In this document: piece after piece, positions 1 through 5,144 of the stretch
Layout: each line of letters begins with the position of its first letter
How positions within the stretch are numbered: the first letter of the stretch is position 1
NCBI GenBank assembly: GCA_013817135.1
Contig: JACDDF010000216.1
Coordinates: 1-5,144, forward strand
Length of the DNA: 5,144 nucleotides
Origin: Nitrospirales bacterium
GTDB taxonomy: Bacteria > Nitrospirota > Nitrospiria > Nitrospirales > UBA8639
Reading direction: 5' to 3'
Program-made: the position numbers and the translations under genes
Notes under the pieces: model-generated
The model's input: only the letters and a program-made list of their open reading frames with translations
Told to the model about the DNA's origin: nothing
Database searches by the model: none

Positions 1-612
1 ACGGTGAAATATCTGAAAATGCTGCTTTGACAAATAACTAAAGTTGGCGCTCAGACGATAGCCTGCCTCCTCCATCTCCTTTTGGATTCTCTCTTTGGAC
101 GTCTTATGACCAAACAGCCATGCGAAACCGGTTGGTGTGTAATCGATAATGGCGATTCGCCCGTTTGGTCTCAGATACCGAGCCACATTACGGAAATAGG
201 CGAGTCTGTTTTGGAGGGTATGAACGGTATTACAGATAAAGATCAGATCGATATGACCTTCCGGCAAGCGCGGATCGCTCTCTGTCGCCTGCACCACTTC
301 TACGTTGGCAATCCCTTTTACTCGGGAGTATTGGGTGATGACGTTCAAGGCATCGCGGTCGATGTCGACTGCGTACACTTTCCCCGTCGGACCAACTTCT
401 TCGGCAAGCCGGAAGGTGAAATACCCGCCACCGGCACCCAGGTCCGCCACGTGCGCGCCCGGGCGAATATTCAAGGATTCAAGGACGGCCTTCGGTTGCT
501 GCCAGGCATCCCGTCCAATATTGTTCATGGACTCATGTGCGAAACTTGAACAGCCCCAGCATATAAGCGAAAGGAATGTCACAATCAGTTGCCAAATCGA
601 CCGCCTTGTCAT
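1..612 (-). CDS. Class I SAM-dependent methyltransferase with N-terminal export signal (3' end outside window)
   Basis: Predicted methyltransferase that would move a methyl group from S-adenosylmethionine to an unknown acceptor. 204 residues are visible from ATG 612, with no stop before the left edge. Motif I is VADLGAGGGYFT at residues 55-66. The acidic ribose-binding residue ending strand 2 is D83 in VYAVDID, and motif IV lies around IDLIFICNTVH at 121-131. LRPNGRIAIIDY at 147-158 is the usual post-motif strand. Residues 1-25 look like a signal sequence: RR at 3-4, a hydrophobic stretch at 6-18, then C21 in a poor lipobox (CWGC) or signal peptidase I cleavage after SFA at 23-25. An in-frame TGA lies two codons upstream of the ATG, and AGGGG at 619-623 is a well-placed ribosome binding site, so this start is well supported. 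The catalytic fold is clear; the substrate is not. It is separated by about 250 bases from the next gene and is probably its own unit. Confidence 0.9.
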   Translation of the reverse strand, partial: MTRRSIWQLIVTFLSLICWGCSSFAHESMNNIGRDAWQQPKAVLESLNIRPGAHVADLGAGGGYFTFRLAEEVGPTGKVYAVDIDRDALNVITQYSRVKGIANVEVVQATESDPRLPEGHIDLIFICNTVHTLQNRLAYFRNVARYLRPNGRIAIIDYTPTGFAWLFGHKTSKERIQKEMEEAGYRLSANFSYLSKQHFQIFHR

Positions 613-711
613 AGATCACCCCTGGAATTTTTCTCACACCGTATCTAGGGATTAGGTTGAGTTGATAAGGAAATTGGACAACACATCTAGAATACTCGTC
701 AAGACTCGGGA

Positions 712-723
712 ACGACATGTCGT
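712..723. repeat. Perfect 12-bp palindrome in the gap before the methyltransferase gene
   Basis: ACGACATGTCGT is a perfect inverted repeat with no spacer, about 100 bases upstream of the methyltransferase start. It could be an operator, but roughly one perfect 12-bp palindrome is expected by chance in a window this size. The surrounding stretch 613-861 otherwise shows no convincing gene: short open frames exist on both strands, but none has a recognisable domain. I found no well-spaced -35/-10 pair there. Confidence 0.25.
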
Positions 724-861
724 GAAAGAACAAAGCGTCTTTCAGGAGCCGAATTCAGAAAATGGGGGCCTCCTTGTCGCTCTTTCTACTGGCCCATACG
801 ACATGGCGATGTCTGATGATGTCATCCACGATCGGAAAGGACTGGACTATTGGCACAAAGA

Positions 862-1227
862 TTAGCCAGTTGGCAGGCCGGAAATCTCGATTAAGGGACG
901 GATCTCAACGGTTCCGATGCGTGCCCCTGGGACCCGAACGGCGATACTAATCGCCTCGTCGAGATCCTTGGCGTCGATGAGGAAATACCCCGCGAGTTGC
1001 TCGCGTGTCTCCATGAATGGACCGTCGGTGACAAACGGTTTGCCTTCGCGAACCCGAACAATGACCGCCGTCGACGCCGGATGAAGCGGCGACGCGCTCA
1101 GATACTGTCGCTTGGTGTGGAGCTGGTGTGTGAGTTGCACAGATTCCTCAAGTATCTTCTTGCGGGCTGTCTCACTCATTTTGCCGAATGCGTCCTCGTT
1201 ATGGTGAACCAACAACAAGTATTTCAT
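862..1227 (-). CDS. YCII-family DGPF-domain protein (first of two)
   Basis: A 121-residue cytoplasmic protein of the YCII-related superfamily, a small ferredoxin-like alpha/beta fold. It starts MKYLLLVHHNED, typical of the family, and carries the DGPF signature at residues 68-71 followed by ETREQLAGYFLIDA, then DLDEAI at 88-93 and a final strand GTVEIRPL at 105-112. Length is normal and it has no cysteine. AGAGG at 1235-1239, seven bases before ATG 1227, supports the start. DGPF proteins are characteristically encoded beside ECF42 sigma factors; their biochemical activity is not established, and enzyme or ligand-binding roles have both been suggested for YCII folds. It is 92 bases downstream of a second DGPF gene, has a TGTCGA element 55 bases before its start, and so may have its own sigma-dependent promoter. 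Confidence 0.9.
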   Translation of the reverse strand: MKYLLLVHHNEDAFGKMSETARKKILEESVQLTHQLHTKRQYLSASPLHPASTAVIVRVREGKPFVTDGPFMETREQLAGYFLIDAKDLDEAISIAVRVPGARIGTVEIRPLIEISGLPTG

Positions 1228-1267
1228 ATGAAGGCCTCTATCGGTTGATATTGTCGGGAGTGATTTG

Positions 1268-1288
1268 TCAGGATTGACCGGATCGACA
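1268..1288 (-). promoter_or_regulatory. Candidate ECF42-type promoter element upstream of the first DGPF gene
   Basis: On the minus strand, TGTCGA (1288-1283) is followed after nine bases by TCCTGA (1273-1268), 40 bases before the start codon of the 862-1227 gene. TGTCGA equals the -35 element that I recall being reported for ECF42 sigma factors in Streptomyces. The same TGTCGA-N9-TCCTGA pattern lies upstream of the other DGPF gene. I cannot find a clear CGA/TC-like -10 element at normal spacing, so the exact promoter is unproven. Confidence 0.5.
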
Positions 1289-1319
1289 TTCCCCGATATT
1301 TTTTATCCGCATGGAATTT

Positions 1320-1706
1320 CTAAACATCCTGACAAGGCTCTGTTTTTGCCCCTGGGCGTTCCGGTTCCGCCACAGGCCGAACCTCCATTGTTCCGAGGCG
1401 CACTGATGGAAACTTGGAGGCCACCTGAATGGCTTCGTTGAGATCTATGGCGTTGATGAGGAAAAATCCGCCGATCTGTTCTTTCGTCTCGGCGAAGGGG
1501 CCATCCGTAACTGACACGTTGCCGTTCCGGGCCCGCACGGTTACGGCCATCTGGATTGGTTCAAGGGGCTCCGCGACAATTAGGTGGCCGCTTTTCTTCA
1601 GTTTCTCGCAGTAGGCCCACGTTTCGTTCATGAGAGCATCGCACTCGCTTTTGGACATGCTGTCCAGCTTCTTTTCCTCGTGGCAACAAAAAAGAAGATA
1701 TTTCAT
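1320..1706 (-). CDS. YCII-family DGPF-domain protein (second of two)
   Basis: A 128-residue paralogue of the 862-1227 product. It shares the MKYLL start, DGPF at the identical position 68-71, ETKEQIGGFFLINA, DLNEAI at 88-93 and GTMEVRPV at 105-112. It differs in having five cysteines (C7, C8, C22, C33, C125) where its neighbour has none, and a polar tail after residue 112. GGAGG at 1716-1720, nine bases before ATG 1706, is the ribosome binding site. It lies 220 bases downstream of the sigma-factor gene on the same strand, with a possible terminator and a TGTCGA element between, so separate sigma-dependent transcription is likely. The family's molecular function is unknown; the partnership with ECF42 sigma factors is known from gene neighbourhoods. 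Confidence 0.9.
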   Translation of the reverse strand: MKYLLFCCHEEKKLDSMSKSECDALMNETWAYCEKLKKSGHLIVAEPLEPIQMAVTVRARNGNVSVTDGPFAETKEQIGGFFLINAIDLNEAIQVASKFPSVRLGTMEVRPVAEPERPGAKTEPCQDV

Positions 1707-1757
1707 GACTTCCGACCTCCGATAGGTGGTGAATTGGTTTTGTTGTTAGTTAGCCGT

Positions 1758-1778
1758 TCAGGAAGATCAAATTCGACA
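1758..1778 (-). promoter_or_regulatory. Candidate ECF42-type promoter element upstream of the second DGPF gene
   Basis: On the minus strand, TGTCGA (1778-1773), nine bases, then TCCTGA (1763-1758). The nine-base spacer sequence differs from that of the element at 1268-1288, while both blocks are identical, which argues for conservation of the blocks rather than a simple duplicated segment. It sits in the sigma-DGPF intergenic gap, with TCCTGA 51 bases before the start codon. The -10 region is unclear here too. Confidence 0.5.
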
Positions 1779-1832
1779 ATGGCTCTCATGGGTTCTGGCG
1801 GGTAGGCTAGTACCTTGGAATAGAAAGCTTGC

Positions 1833-1858
1833 AAAAGTTCCCAACAAGATGTTGTGGG
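1833..1858 (-). terminator. Possible weak terminator after the sigma-factor gene
   Basis: About 70 bases past the sigma-factor stop, the minus strand can form a hairpin between CCC..AACA and TGTTGGG (1840-1858) with a three-base loop and a two-base bulge, followed by AAC and a run of four T (1836-1833). The stem is imperfect and the T run short, so termination may be partial. Its position between the sigma gene and the candidate DGPF promoter fits. Confidence 0.3.
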
Positions 1859-1926
1859 TGACCATGGTCTGGTCCCTTAAAATCTGAAATACTCCTGGTT
1901 CAATCTATTGGTAGGGATAGGGTGGA

Positions 1927-3186
1927 TTAACTGTGATCTTGCAACCCGGCCAACCGTTGTTCAAGAAATCGCCTTTCCGGTTTCTGCTGAGTGAGGCCTA
2001 GGGCCCGTTCATAGGCGGCCTCGGCTTCCGCAGTTTGGCCCAATCGGCGGCAAAAGTCCGCTCGTGCGGCATGCGCCAAATGATAGTTGGACAATTCTCC
2101 TCGCCGGAGGACCGAGTCGATGAGATTGAGACCCGCCAATGGACCGTCCCGCATGGCCACCGCGACCGCACGATTCAGTTCAACAATGGGGGAGGGAGAC
2201 GCCTGCATCAACAGGTCGTAGAGTGACACGATTTGAACCCAGTCCGTTTCCGTGGGGTGTGTTGCCTGGGAATGCACTCCGGAGATCGCAGCTTGGATGG
2301 TATAAGAGCCGACCTGGCGAGAGGCAAACGCCTGTTCTACCAACTTTCCCCCCTCCGCGATCTGATCCCGGTTCCACAACGAACGATCCTGGTCCTCAAG
2401 CAGAAACAACTCGCCCGTTCCGGAGATACGAGCGGCGCGGCGGGAGTCATGAAGCAGCATTAACGCCAATAGTCCCATCGCTTCCGCGTCCGGCAGTAAT
2501 TCCAACAGTAATCGTCCCAGTCGGATGGCCTCAGCCGAGAGGTCATGGCGCGTGAGTGATTCCCCTGAAGAGGCAGAGTATCCTTCGTTAAATACGAGGT
2601 AGATCACCCGCAGCACCGCATCCAGACGGTCGGGCAAAGCGGTCTCCGAAGGCACCTCATAGGGTATGCGTGCTTTGCGAATCTTCGCCTTGGCGCGAAC
2701 GATTCGTTGGGCAATTGTGGGAGGAGAGGAGAGGAAGCTTCTTGCGATTTCTTCCGTCGTCAGGCCACAAACCTCCCTGAGGGTCATCGCCACTTGGGCT
2801 TCAGATGAAAGAGCTGGATGACAGCAGGTAAAGATTAAACGCAGCCGGTCATCGTCGATGCTTTCGTCCGTATTCTCTTGAGCGTCATCAATGCTGGATT
2901 CCATCTGCGTGGCGAGCTCCGCGAGCGATGCGTCAAATCTGCTCCGTCGCCGCATTCTATCGATCGCCTTGAAACGACCGGTCGACACGAGCCAGGCTCG
3001 CGGATTGGCCGGGATACCATCCCTGGTCCATTGTTCCACTGCGACCGCAAACGCCTCATGTAAAGCTTCTTCAGCCGCATCAAAGTCGCCAAGCAGACGG
3101 ATCAATGTGGCGAGAACCCGGCGCGATTCAGTGCGATACACTTCCTCCACCACCTCACGCACCGGTTTGGTCGGTCTTTCACTCAT
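1927..3186 (-). CDS. ECF42-type RNA polymerase sigma factor with C-terminal helical-repeat extension
   Basis: Directs RNA polymerase to a small set of promoters. The 419 residues are about twice a minimal ECF sigma factor. Sigma2 covers about residues 12-82, with GDFDAAEEALHEAF at 33-46 and NPRAWLVSTGRFKAIDRMRR at 61-80. Sigma4 covers about 112-172, with LRLIFTCCHPALS and the helix-turn-helix LTTEEIARSFLSSPPTIAQR at 142-161. The extension after about 185 matches the DUF6596 type: YLVFNEGYSASSGE at 196-209, LLLHDSRRAAR at 243-253, and helical TPR-like repeats at 335-415. In ECF42 proteins this extension, not an anti-sigma factor, is thought to control activity, and no anti-sigma gene is visible nearby. 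The two DGPF genes directly downstream are the family's usual partners. A GGAGG eleven bases before ATG 3186 is rather distant but usable. It follows the OsmC gene by 98 bases on the same strand and may be cotranscribed with it. Confidence 0.93.
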   Translation of the reverse strand: MSERPTKPVREVVEEVYRTESRRVLATLIRLLGDFDAAEEALHEAFAVAVEQWTRDGIPANPRAWLVSTGRFKAIDRMRRRSRFDASLAELATQMESSIDDAQENTDESIDDDRLRLIFTCCHPALSSEAQVAMTLREVCGLTTEEIARSFLSSPPTIAQRIVRAKAKIRKARIPYEVPSETALPDRLDAVLRVIYLVFNEGYSASSGESLTRHDLSAEAIRLGRLLLELLPDAEAMGLLALMLLHDSRRAARISGTGELFLLEDQDRSLWNRDQIAEGGKLVEQAFASRQVGSYTIQAAISGVHSQATHPTETDWVQIVSLYDLLMQASPSPIVELNRAVAVAMRDGPLAGLNLIDSVLRRGELSNYHLAHAARADFCRRLGQTAEAEAAYERALGLTQQKPERRFLEQRLAGLQDHS

Positions 3187-3248
3187 GGTCGATAAGGCCT
3201 CCAGTTGAGAGGTCCGGAGAGACCACTGTGGTAAGCGGCGCGCGTGCC

Positions 3249-3274
3249 GGCGAGCGATCGCCTCTGCTGAGAGG
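3249..3274. repeat. Two overlapping short hairpins between the OsmC and sigma genes
   Basis: GGCGA-GCGA-TCGCC (3249-3262) and CCTCT-GCTG-AGAGG (3261-3274) are perfect five-base-pair stems with four-base loops. They share bases 3261-3262, so they cannot both form completely. They lie just after the OsmC stop and before the sigma gene. There is no following T run, so neither is a standard terminator. An attenuation or RNA-processing role is conceivable but unproven. Confidence 0.3.
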
Positions 3275-3284
3275 TACCTGCCGG

Positions 3285-3734
3285 TTATTTTGCTTCAACC
3301 GTGACCTCTGTCGTCACCGAATTGGCAATAAAACATTCGCTGTGAGCTTGCGCGTGGAGCGCGTGTATCTGTTCCTGAGTCGGAAGAGTCGGTCCACCGA
3401 AAATCACTTGAGGATGTAAGATGACACGTGTAATGGCAAGCTTTTTGTTCTGATTTTTTTCCAACAATCCAACGGCATGATCACTATAGCGATCTACAAC
3501 GAACCGTTTCTTGGTTGCCATCGCCAGGAAAGTCAGCATATGACAGCTCGACAAGGCCGCCACGAAGGCTTCCTCAGGATTCACATGAGCGGGATTCCCA
3601 CGATATGCCGGTGCGGCGGATGCGGGAACACGAAAACCACCCTCAAAGACCAGCTCGTGGTCTCGATTATACGACTCGTACGAAAAGTCCTCCGATTCTC
3701 TCTTCCATTCCAGTGTGATCCTATGTTCAGACAT
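3285..3734 (-). CDS. OsmC-family peroxiredoxin-like protein
   Basis: A 149-residue protein of the OsmC/Ohr superfamily, thiol peroxidases that reduce organic or lipid hydroperoxides in the cytoplasm as intertwined dimers. The two expected cysteines are present: C64 in ALSSCHMLTFLA, the peroxidatic site at the head of the long central helix, and C134 in HSECFIANS near the C-terminus. The preceding NPEEAFVAALSSC holds the usual glutamate (E54 or E55), and R45 is a candidate for the active-site arginine. It resembles the general OsmC/YhfA-like group more than Ohr, but subgroup assignment needs an alignment. Length is normal. AGGGG at 3742-3746, seven bases before ATG 3734, supports the start. 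It lies between the RidA-like gene (182 bases upstream) and the sigma gene (98 bases downstream), consistent with a peroxide or reactive-metabolite stress locus. I found no convincing promoter in the 3735-3916 gap. Confidence 0.92.
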   Translation of the reverse strand: MSEHRITLEWKRESEDFSYESYNRDHELVFEGGFRVPASAAPAYRGNPAHVNPEEAFVAALSSCHMLTFLAMATKKRFVVDRYSDHAVGLLEKNQNKKLAITRVILHPQVIFGGPTLPTQEQIHALHAQAHSECFIANSVTTEVTVEAK

Positions 3735-3916
3735 CGAGCAACCCCTTTCGAAAAAGTGACAATTTACCCAATGAAGCTAACTCCCTTGTGGGCGAAGGAT
3801 TCGAGAACGTTTCCGGTGGATCTAATCACATTCGCGGCACCAGATTTCCAGACGATTGCCACTGGCGGCATTATTTTCAAAATTTTCCATCTCAGATTAT
3901 TTTACCCGAATGACTA

Positions 3917-4321
3917 CTATTTCCGCTCGGCCGCAGAATCGGCAACGGCAATTGCTTCAATCTCAATCATCGCGTCGGGGGAGTAAAGCGAGCGGACTTC
4001 CACTATAGTGTCTGCCGGATAGGGAGCCGTAAACCGTTGACCGCGAAGTTCCACGATTTTATCGAAATGGTTCATGTCGGTCAGGAAGATCGTCACTTTG
4101 ATGACGTTCCGTAAGCTCGACCCTCCCGCACGGAGCACCCGCTCGAGATTATCGAATGCCTGTTTCGCCTGAACATCAAAGTTGCCTACGCCGACGATCC
4201 GACCGCTCGTATCGATGGCAGTCTGACCTGAGATAAAGAGCAGATCCCCGACCCGATAACCCTGTGAAAGACGGTAGGACTCATAGGGATCGGGGTCGAT
4301 CCGGATTTGTGTGATGTTCAT
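3917..4321 (-). CDS. RidA/YjgF-family protein lacking the catalytic arginine
   Basis: A 134-residue member of the Rid superfamily, small trimeric proteins. The best-known members (RidA) hydrolyse reactive enamine/imine intermediates made by PLP enzymes. Family features are GDLLFISGQTA at 25-35, FDNLERVLRAGGSSLRNVIKVTIFLTDM at 56-83, and the C-terminal VEVRSL..MIEIEAIAV at 107-126. The conserved serine (S31) and glutamate (E120) are kept. At the place where RidA has PAR, with the arginine that holds the substrate carboxylate, this protein reads PYPADTIVEV: D104 replaces Arg. By family knowledge, such members (the Rid4-7 type) are not expected to deaminate imines and have other, mostly unknown, roles. 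AGGAGG at 4329-4334, seven bases before ATG 4321, is an ideal ribosome binding site. It is the first gene of the minus-strand run. Confidence 0.93.
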   Translation of the reverse strand: MNITQIRIDPDPYESYRLSQGYRVGDLLFISGQTAIDTSGRIVGVGNFDVQAKQAFDNLERVLRAGGSSLRNVIKVTIFLTDMNHFDKIVELRGQRFTAPYPADTIVEVRSLYSPDAMIEIEAIAVADSAAERK

Positions 4322-4340
4322 GGGAGCGCCTCCTAATAGA

Positions 4341-4360
4341 TGTTGAACAATATCTCAACA
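4341..4360. repeat. Inverted repeat TGTTGA-N8-TCAACA in the leader of the RidA-like gene
   Basis: Perfect six-base arms separated by eight bases, ending six bases before the AGGAGG of the RidA-like gene. It could be a repressor operator or, in RNA, a hairpin beside the ribosome binding site. A second, longer-range pair overlaps it: TGAACAAT (4344-4351) and ATTGTTCA (4400-4407) are perfect eight-base inverted repeats 48 bases apart, as if related half-sites were spread through the leader. No convincing -35/-10 pair was found. Confidence 0.4.
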
Positions 4361-4517
4361 ATCCCCTATTCTGCGATTGCCAATTAAGGACGTACGAAGA
4401 TTGTTCAGTATATCTATTCGGAGGCCATTAATTCCGCTTGGTAGCGGTGCGTCCAATCGCCTCACGGCTTAGGCCAAGACCTGACTCTCCAAATCGACAT
4501 GGCCGGGGGTGACCTTG

Positions 4518-5144
4518 ATGGTCATGGCCTCGCTCACGTCTTTTGCTTGCTCTTGGGGGGCAATGGTGACCGGCGCCATACTTTCTCGAAAAATCACGGC
4601 ATCACTATTAACCCCGAATGATCCCCATGTCATTCCACGTCAATGGTTTGTGATCGGACTGTGCGTTTCTTTGGTATTTGGGGTGTTGATCCAGATAACT
4701 TTATTCAACATTTCAATAGGTATTGCGGTTCTGGCCGTCCTTCTCTCCTTTGTATTGGCCCTCGTGGCGGGACGAGTTTCAGGGGAAACCGGGATTACGC
4801 CAATTGGTGCCATGGGGAAGGTCACACAGCTCACGTTTGGTTTCCTCATTCCTGGTAATGCCACGACTAATCTGATGGCAGCCAATGTCACAGGTGGAGC
4901 GGCTGGCCAGTGCGCGGATCTTCTTCACGATCTGAAGACTGGTTTGCTTCTGGGCGCGTCGCCGCGCTTTCAAGCCCTGGCACAAATTTTCGGAGTGTTA
5001 ACCGGCTCTCTGGTAGGCAGTGCGGTTTATCTGGTGCTCATTCCTGATCCTCAATCTATGCTGTTAACCATCGAATGGCCGGCTCCTGCCGTTGCAACAT
5101 GGAAAGCCGTCGCGGAAGTCTTTCAACTGGGTAGTGTGGCCTTT
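4518..5144 (+). CDS. OPT-family oligopeptide transporter, C-terminal part; 5'-truncated and cut by window end
   Basis: Inner-membrane transporter fragment of the oligopeptide transporter (OPT/YSL) superfamily. From ATG 4518, 209 residues run to the edge. Signature features are GETGITPIGAMGKVTQLTFG at 89-108, NLMAANVTGGAAGQCADLLH at 118-137, then DLKTGLLLGASPRFQALAQ at 138-156 and IEWPAPAVATWKAVAEVF at 185-202. Hydrophobic segments lie at about 1-22, 45-85 (two helices) and 154-175. In OPT proteins these belong to the second half; about 300 preceding residues with several membrane helices are expected. Instead the frame closes upstream at TGA 4482 and TAG 4470. Family-like sequence seems to begin at W (4500), and the other plus frames of 4322-4482 show nothing OPT-like. 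ATG 4518 has GGGGGTGA nearby, so translation is possible, but a working transporter is unlikely. It is best viewed as a probable pseudogene remnant. A minus-strand 54-codon frame (4469-4633) overlapping it is taken as a shadow. Confidence 0.8.
   Translation, partial: MVMASLTSFACSWGAMVTGAILSRKITASLLTPNDPHVIPRQWFVIGLCVSLVFGVLIQITLFNISIGIAVLAVLLSFVLALVAGRVSGETGITPIGAMGKVTQLTFGFLIPGNATTNLMAANVTGGAAGQCADLLHDLKTGLLLGASPRFQALAQIFGVLTGSLVGSAVYLVLIPDPQSMLLTIEWPAPAVATWKAVAEVFQLGSVAF

Noticed and set aside
533..733. Minus-strand 66-residue open frame overlapping the methyltransferase start
   Set aside because: It overlaps the better-supported methyltransferase in another frame, and no domain is recognisable.
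662..865. Plus-strand 67-residue open frame in the 613-861 gap
   Set aside because: No recognisable domain or homology; it runs opposite to all neighbouring genes and ends in the DGPF gene.
2982..2987. TGTCGA inside the sigma-factor gene, and another on the plus strand at 363-368
   Set aside because: Both are inside coding sequence with no suitably placed gene downstream; the six-mer is expected a few times by chance.
3850..3880. Small TGCC/GGCA hairpin after the RidA-like gene as a terminator
   Set aside because: The stem is only four base pairs and has no T run on the minus strand.
4494..4499. TGTCGA on the minus strand upstream of the RidA-like gene as a third ECF42 promoter
   Set aside because: It is 172 bases from the start codon, lies at the edge of the OPT fragment, and lacks the TCCTGA block nine bases downstream.
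4469..4633. Minus-strand 54-codon open frame starting at ATG 4633
   Set aside because: It is antisense to convincing OPT coding sequence and has no recognisable domain; treated as a shadow.

Overview
The window reads as chromosomal DNA of a Gram-negative-like bacterium of moderate GC. A Nitrospirota-type host is only a guess from the look of the proteins; no rRNA, tRNA or phylogenetic marker is present. Six of the seven genes lie on the minus strand. The exception is an OPT-family transporter piece at the right end, on the plus strand. I see no CRISPR array, RNA gene, IS element or phage gene.

Layout, left to right: (1) 1-612 minus, a class I SAM-dependent methyltransferase with an N-terminal export signal, cut by the left edge. 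(2) 613-861, no convincing gene; one 12-bp palindrome. (3) 862-1227 and 1320-1706 minus, two YCII-family 'DGPF' proteins. (4) 1927-3186 minus, a large sigma factor with ECF-type sigma2/sigma4 domains and a long C-terminal extension, matching the ECF42 type. (5) 3285-3734 minus, an OsmC-family peroxidase-like protein. (6) 3917-4321 minus, a RidA-family protein lacking the catalytic arginine. (7) 4518-5144 plus, the C-terminal part of an OPT transporter whose first half is missing.

The core is the sigma factor and its two DGPF partners, a pairing known as the hallmark of ECF42 sigma factors. Both DGPF genes have TGTCGA upstream, followed after exactly nine bases by TCCTGA. TGTCGA is the -35 element I recall being reported for ECF42 promoters, so the sigma factor probably transcribes both DGPF genes. 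OsmC and RidA lie upstream on the same strand and could feed transcription into the sigma gene. Together they suggest an oxidative or reactive-metabolite stress locus, but the inducing signal cannot be read from sequence.

The most useful oddities are the shared promoter-like motif, the Arg-to-Asp change in the RidA protein, the export signal on a methyltransferase, and the sharp 5' truncation of the transporter gene next to this cluster.
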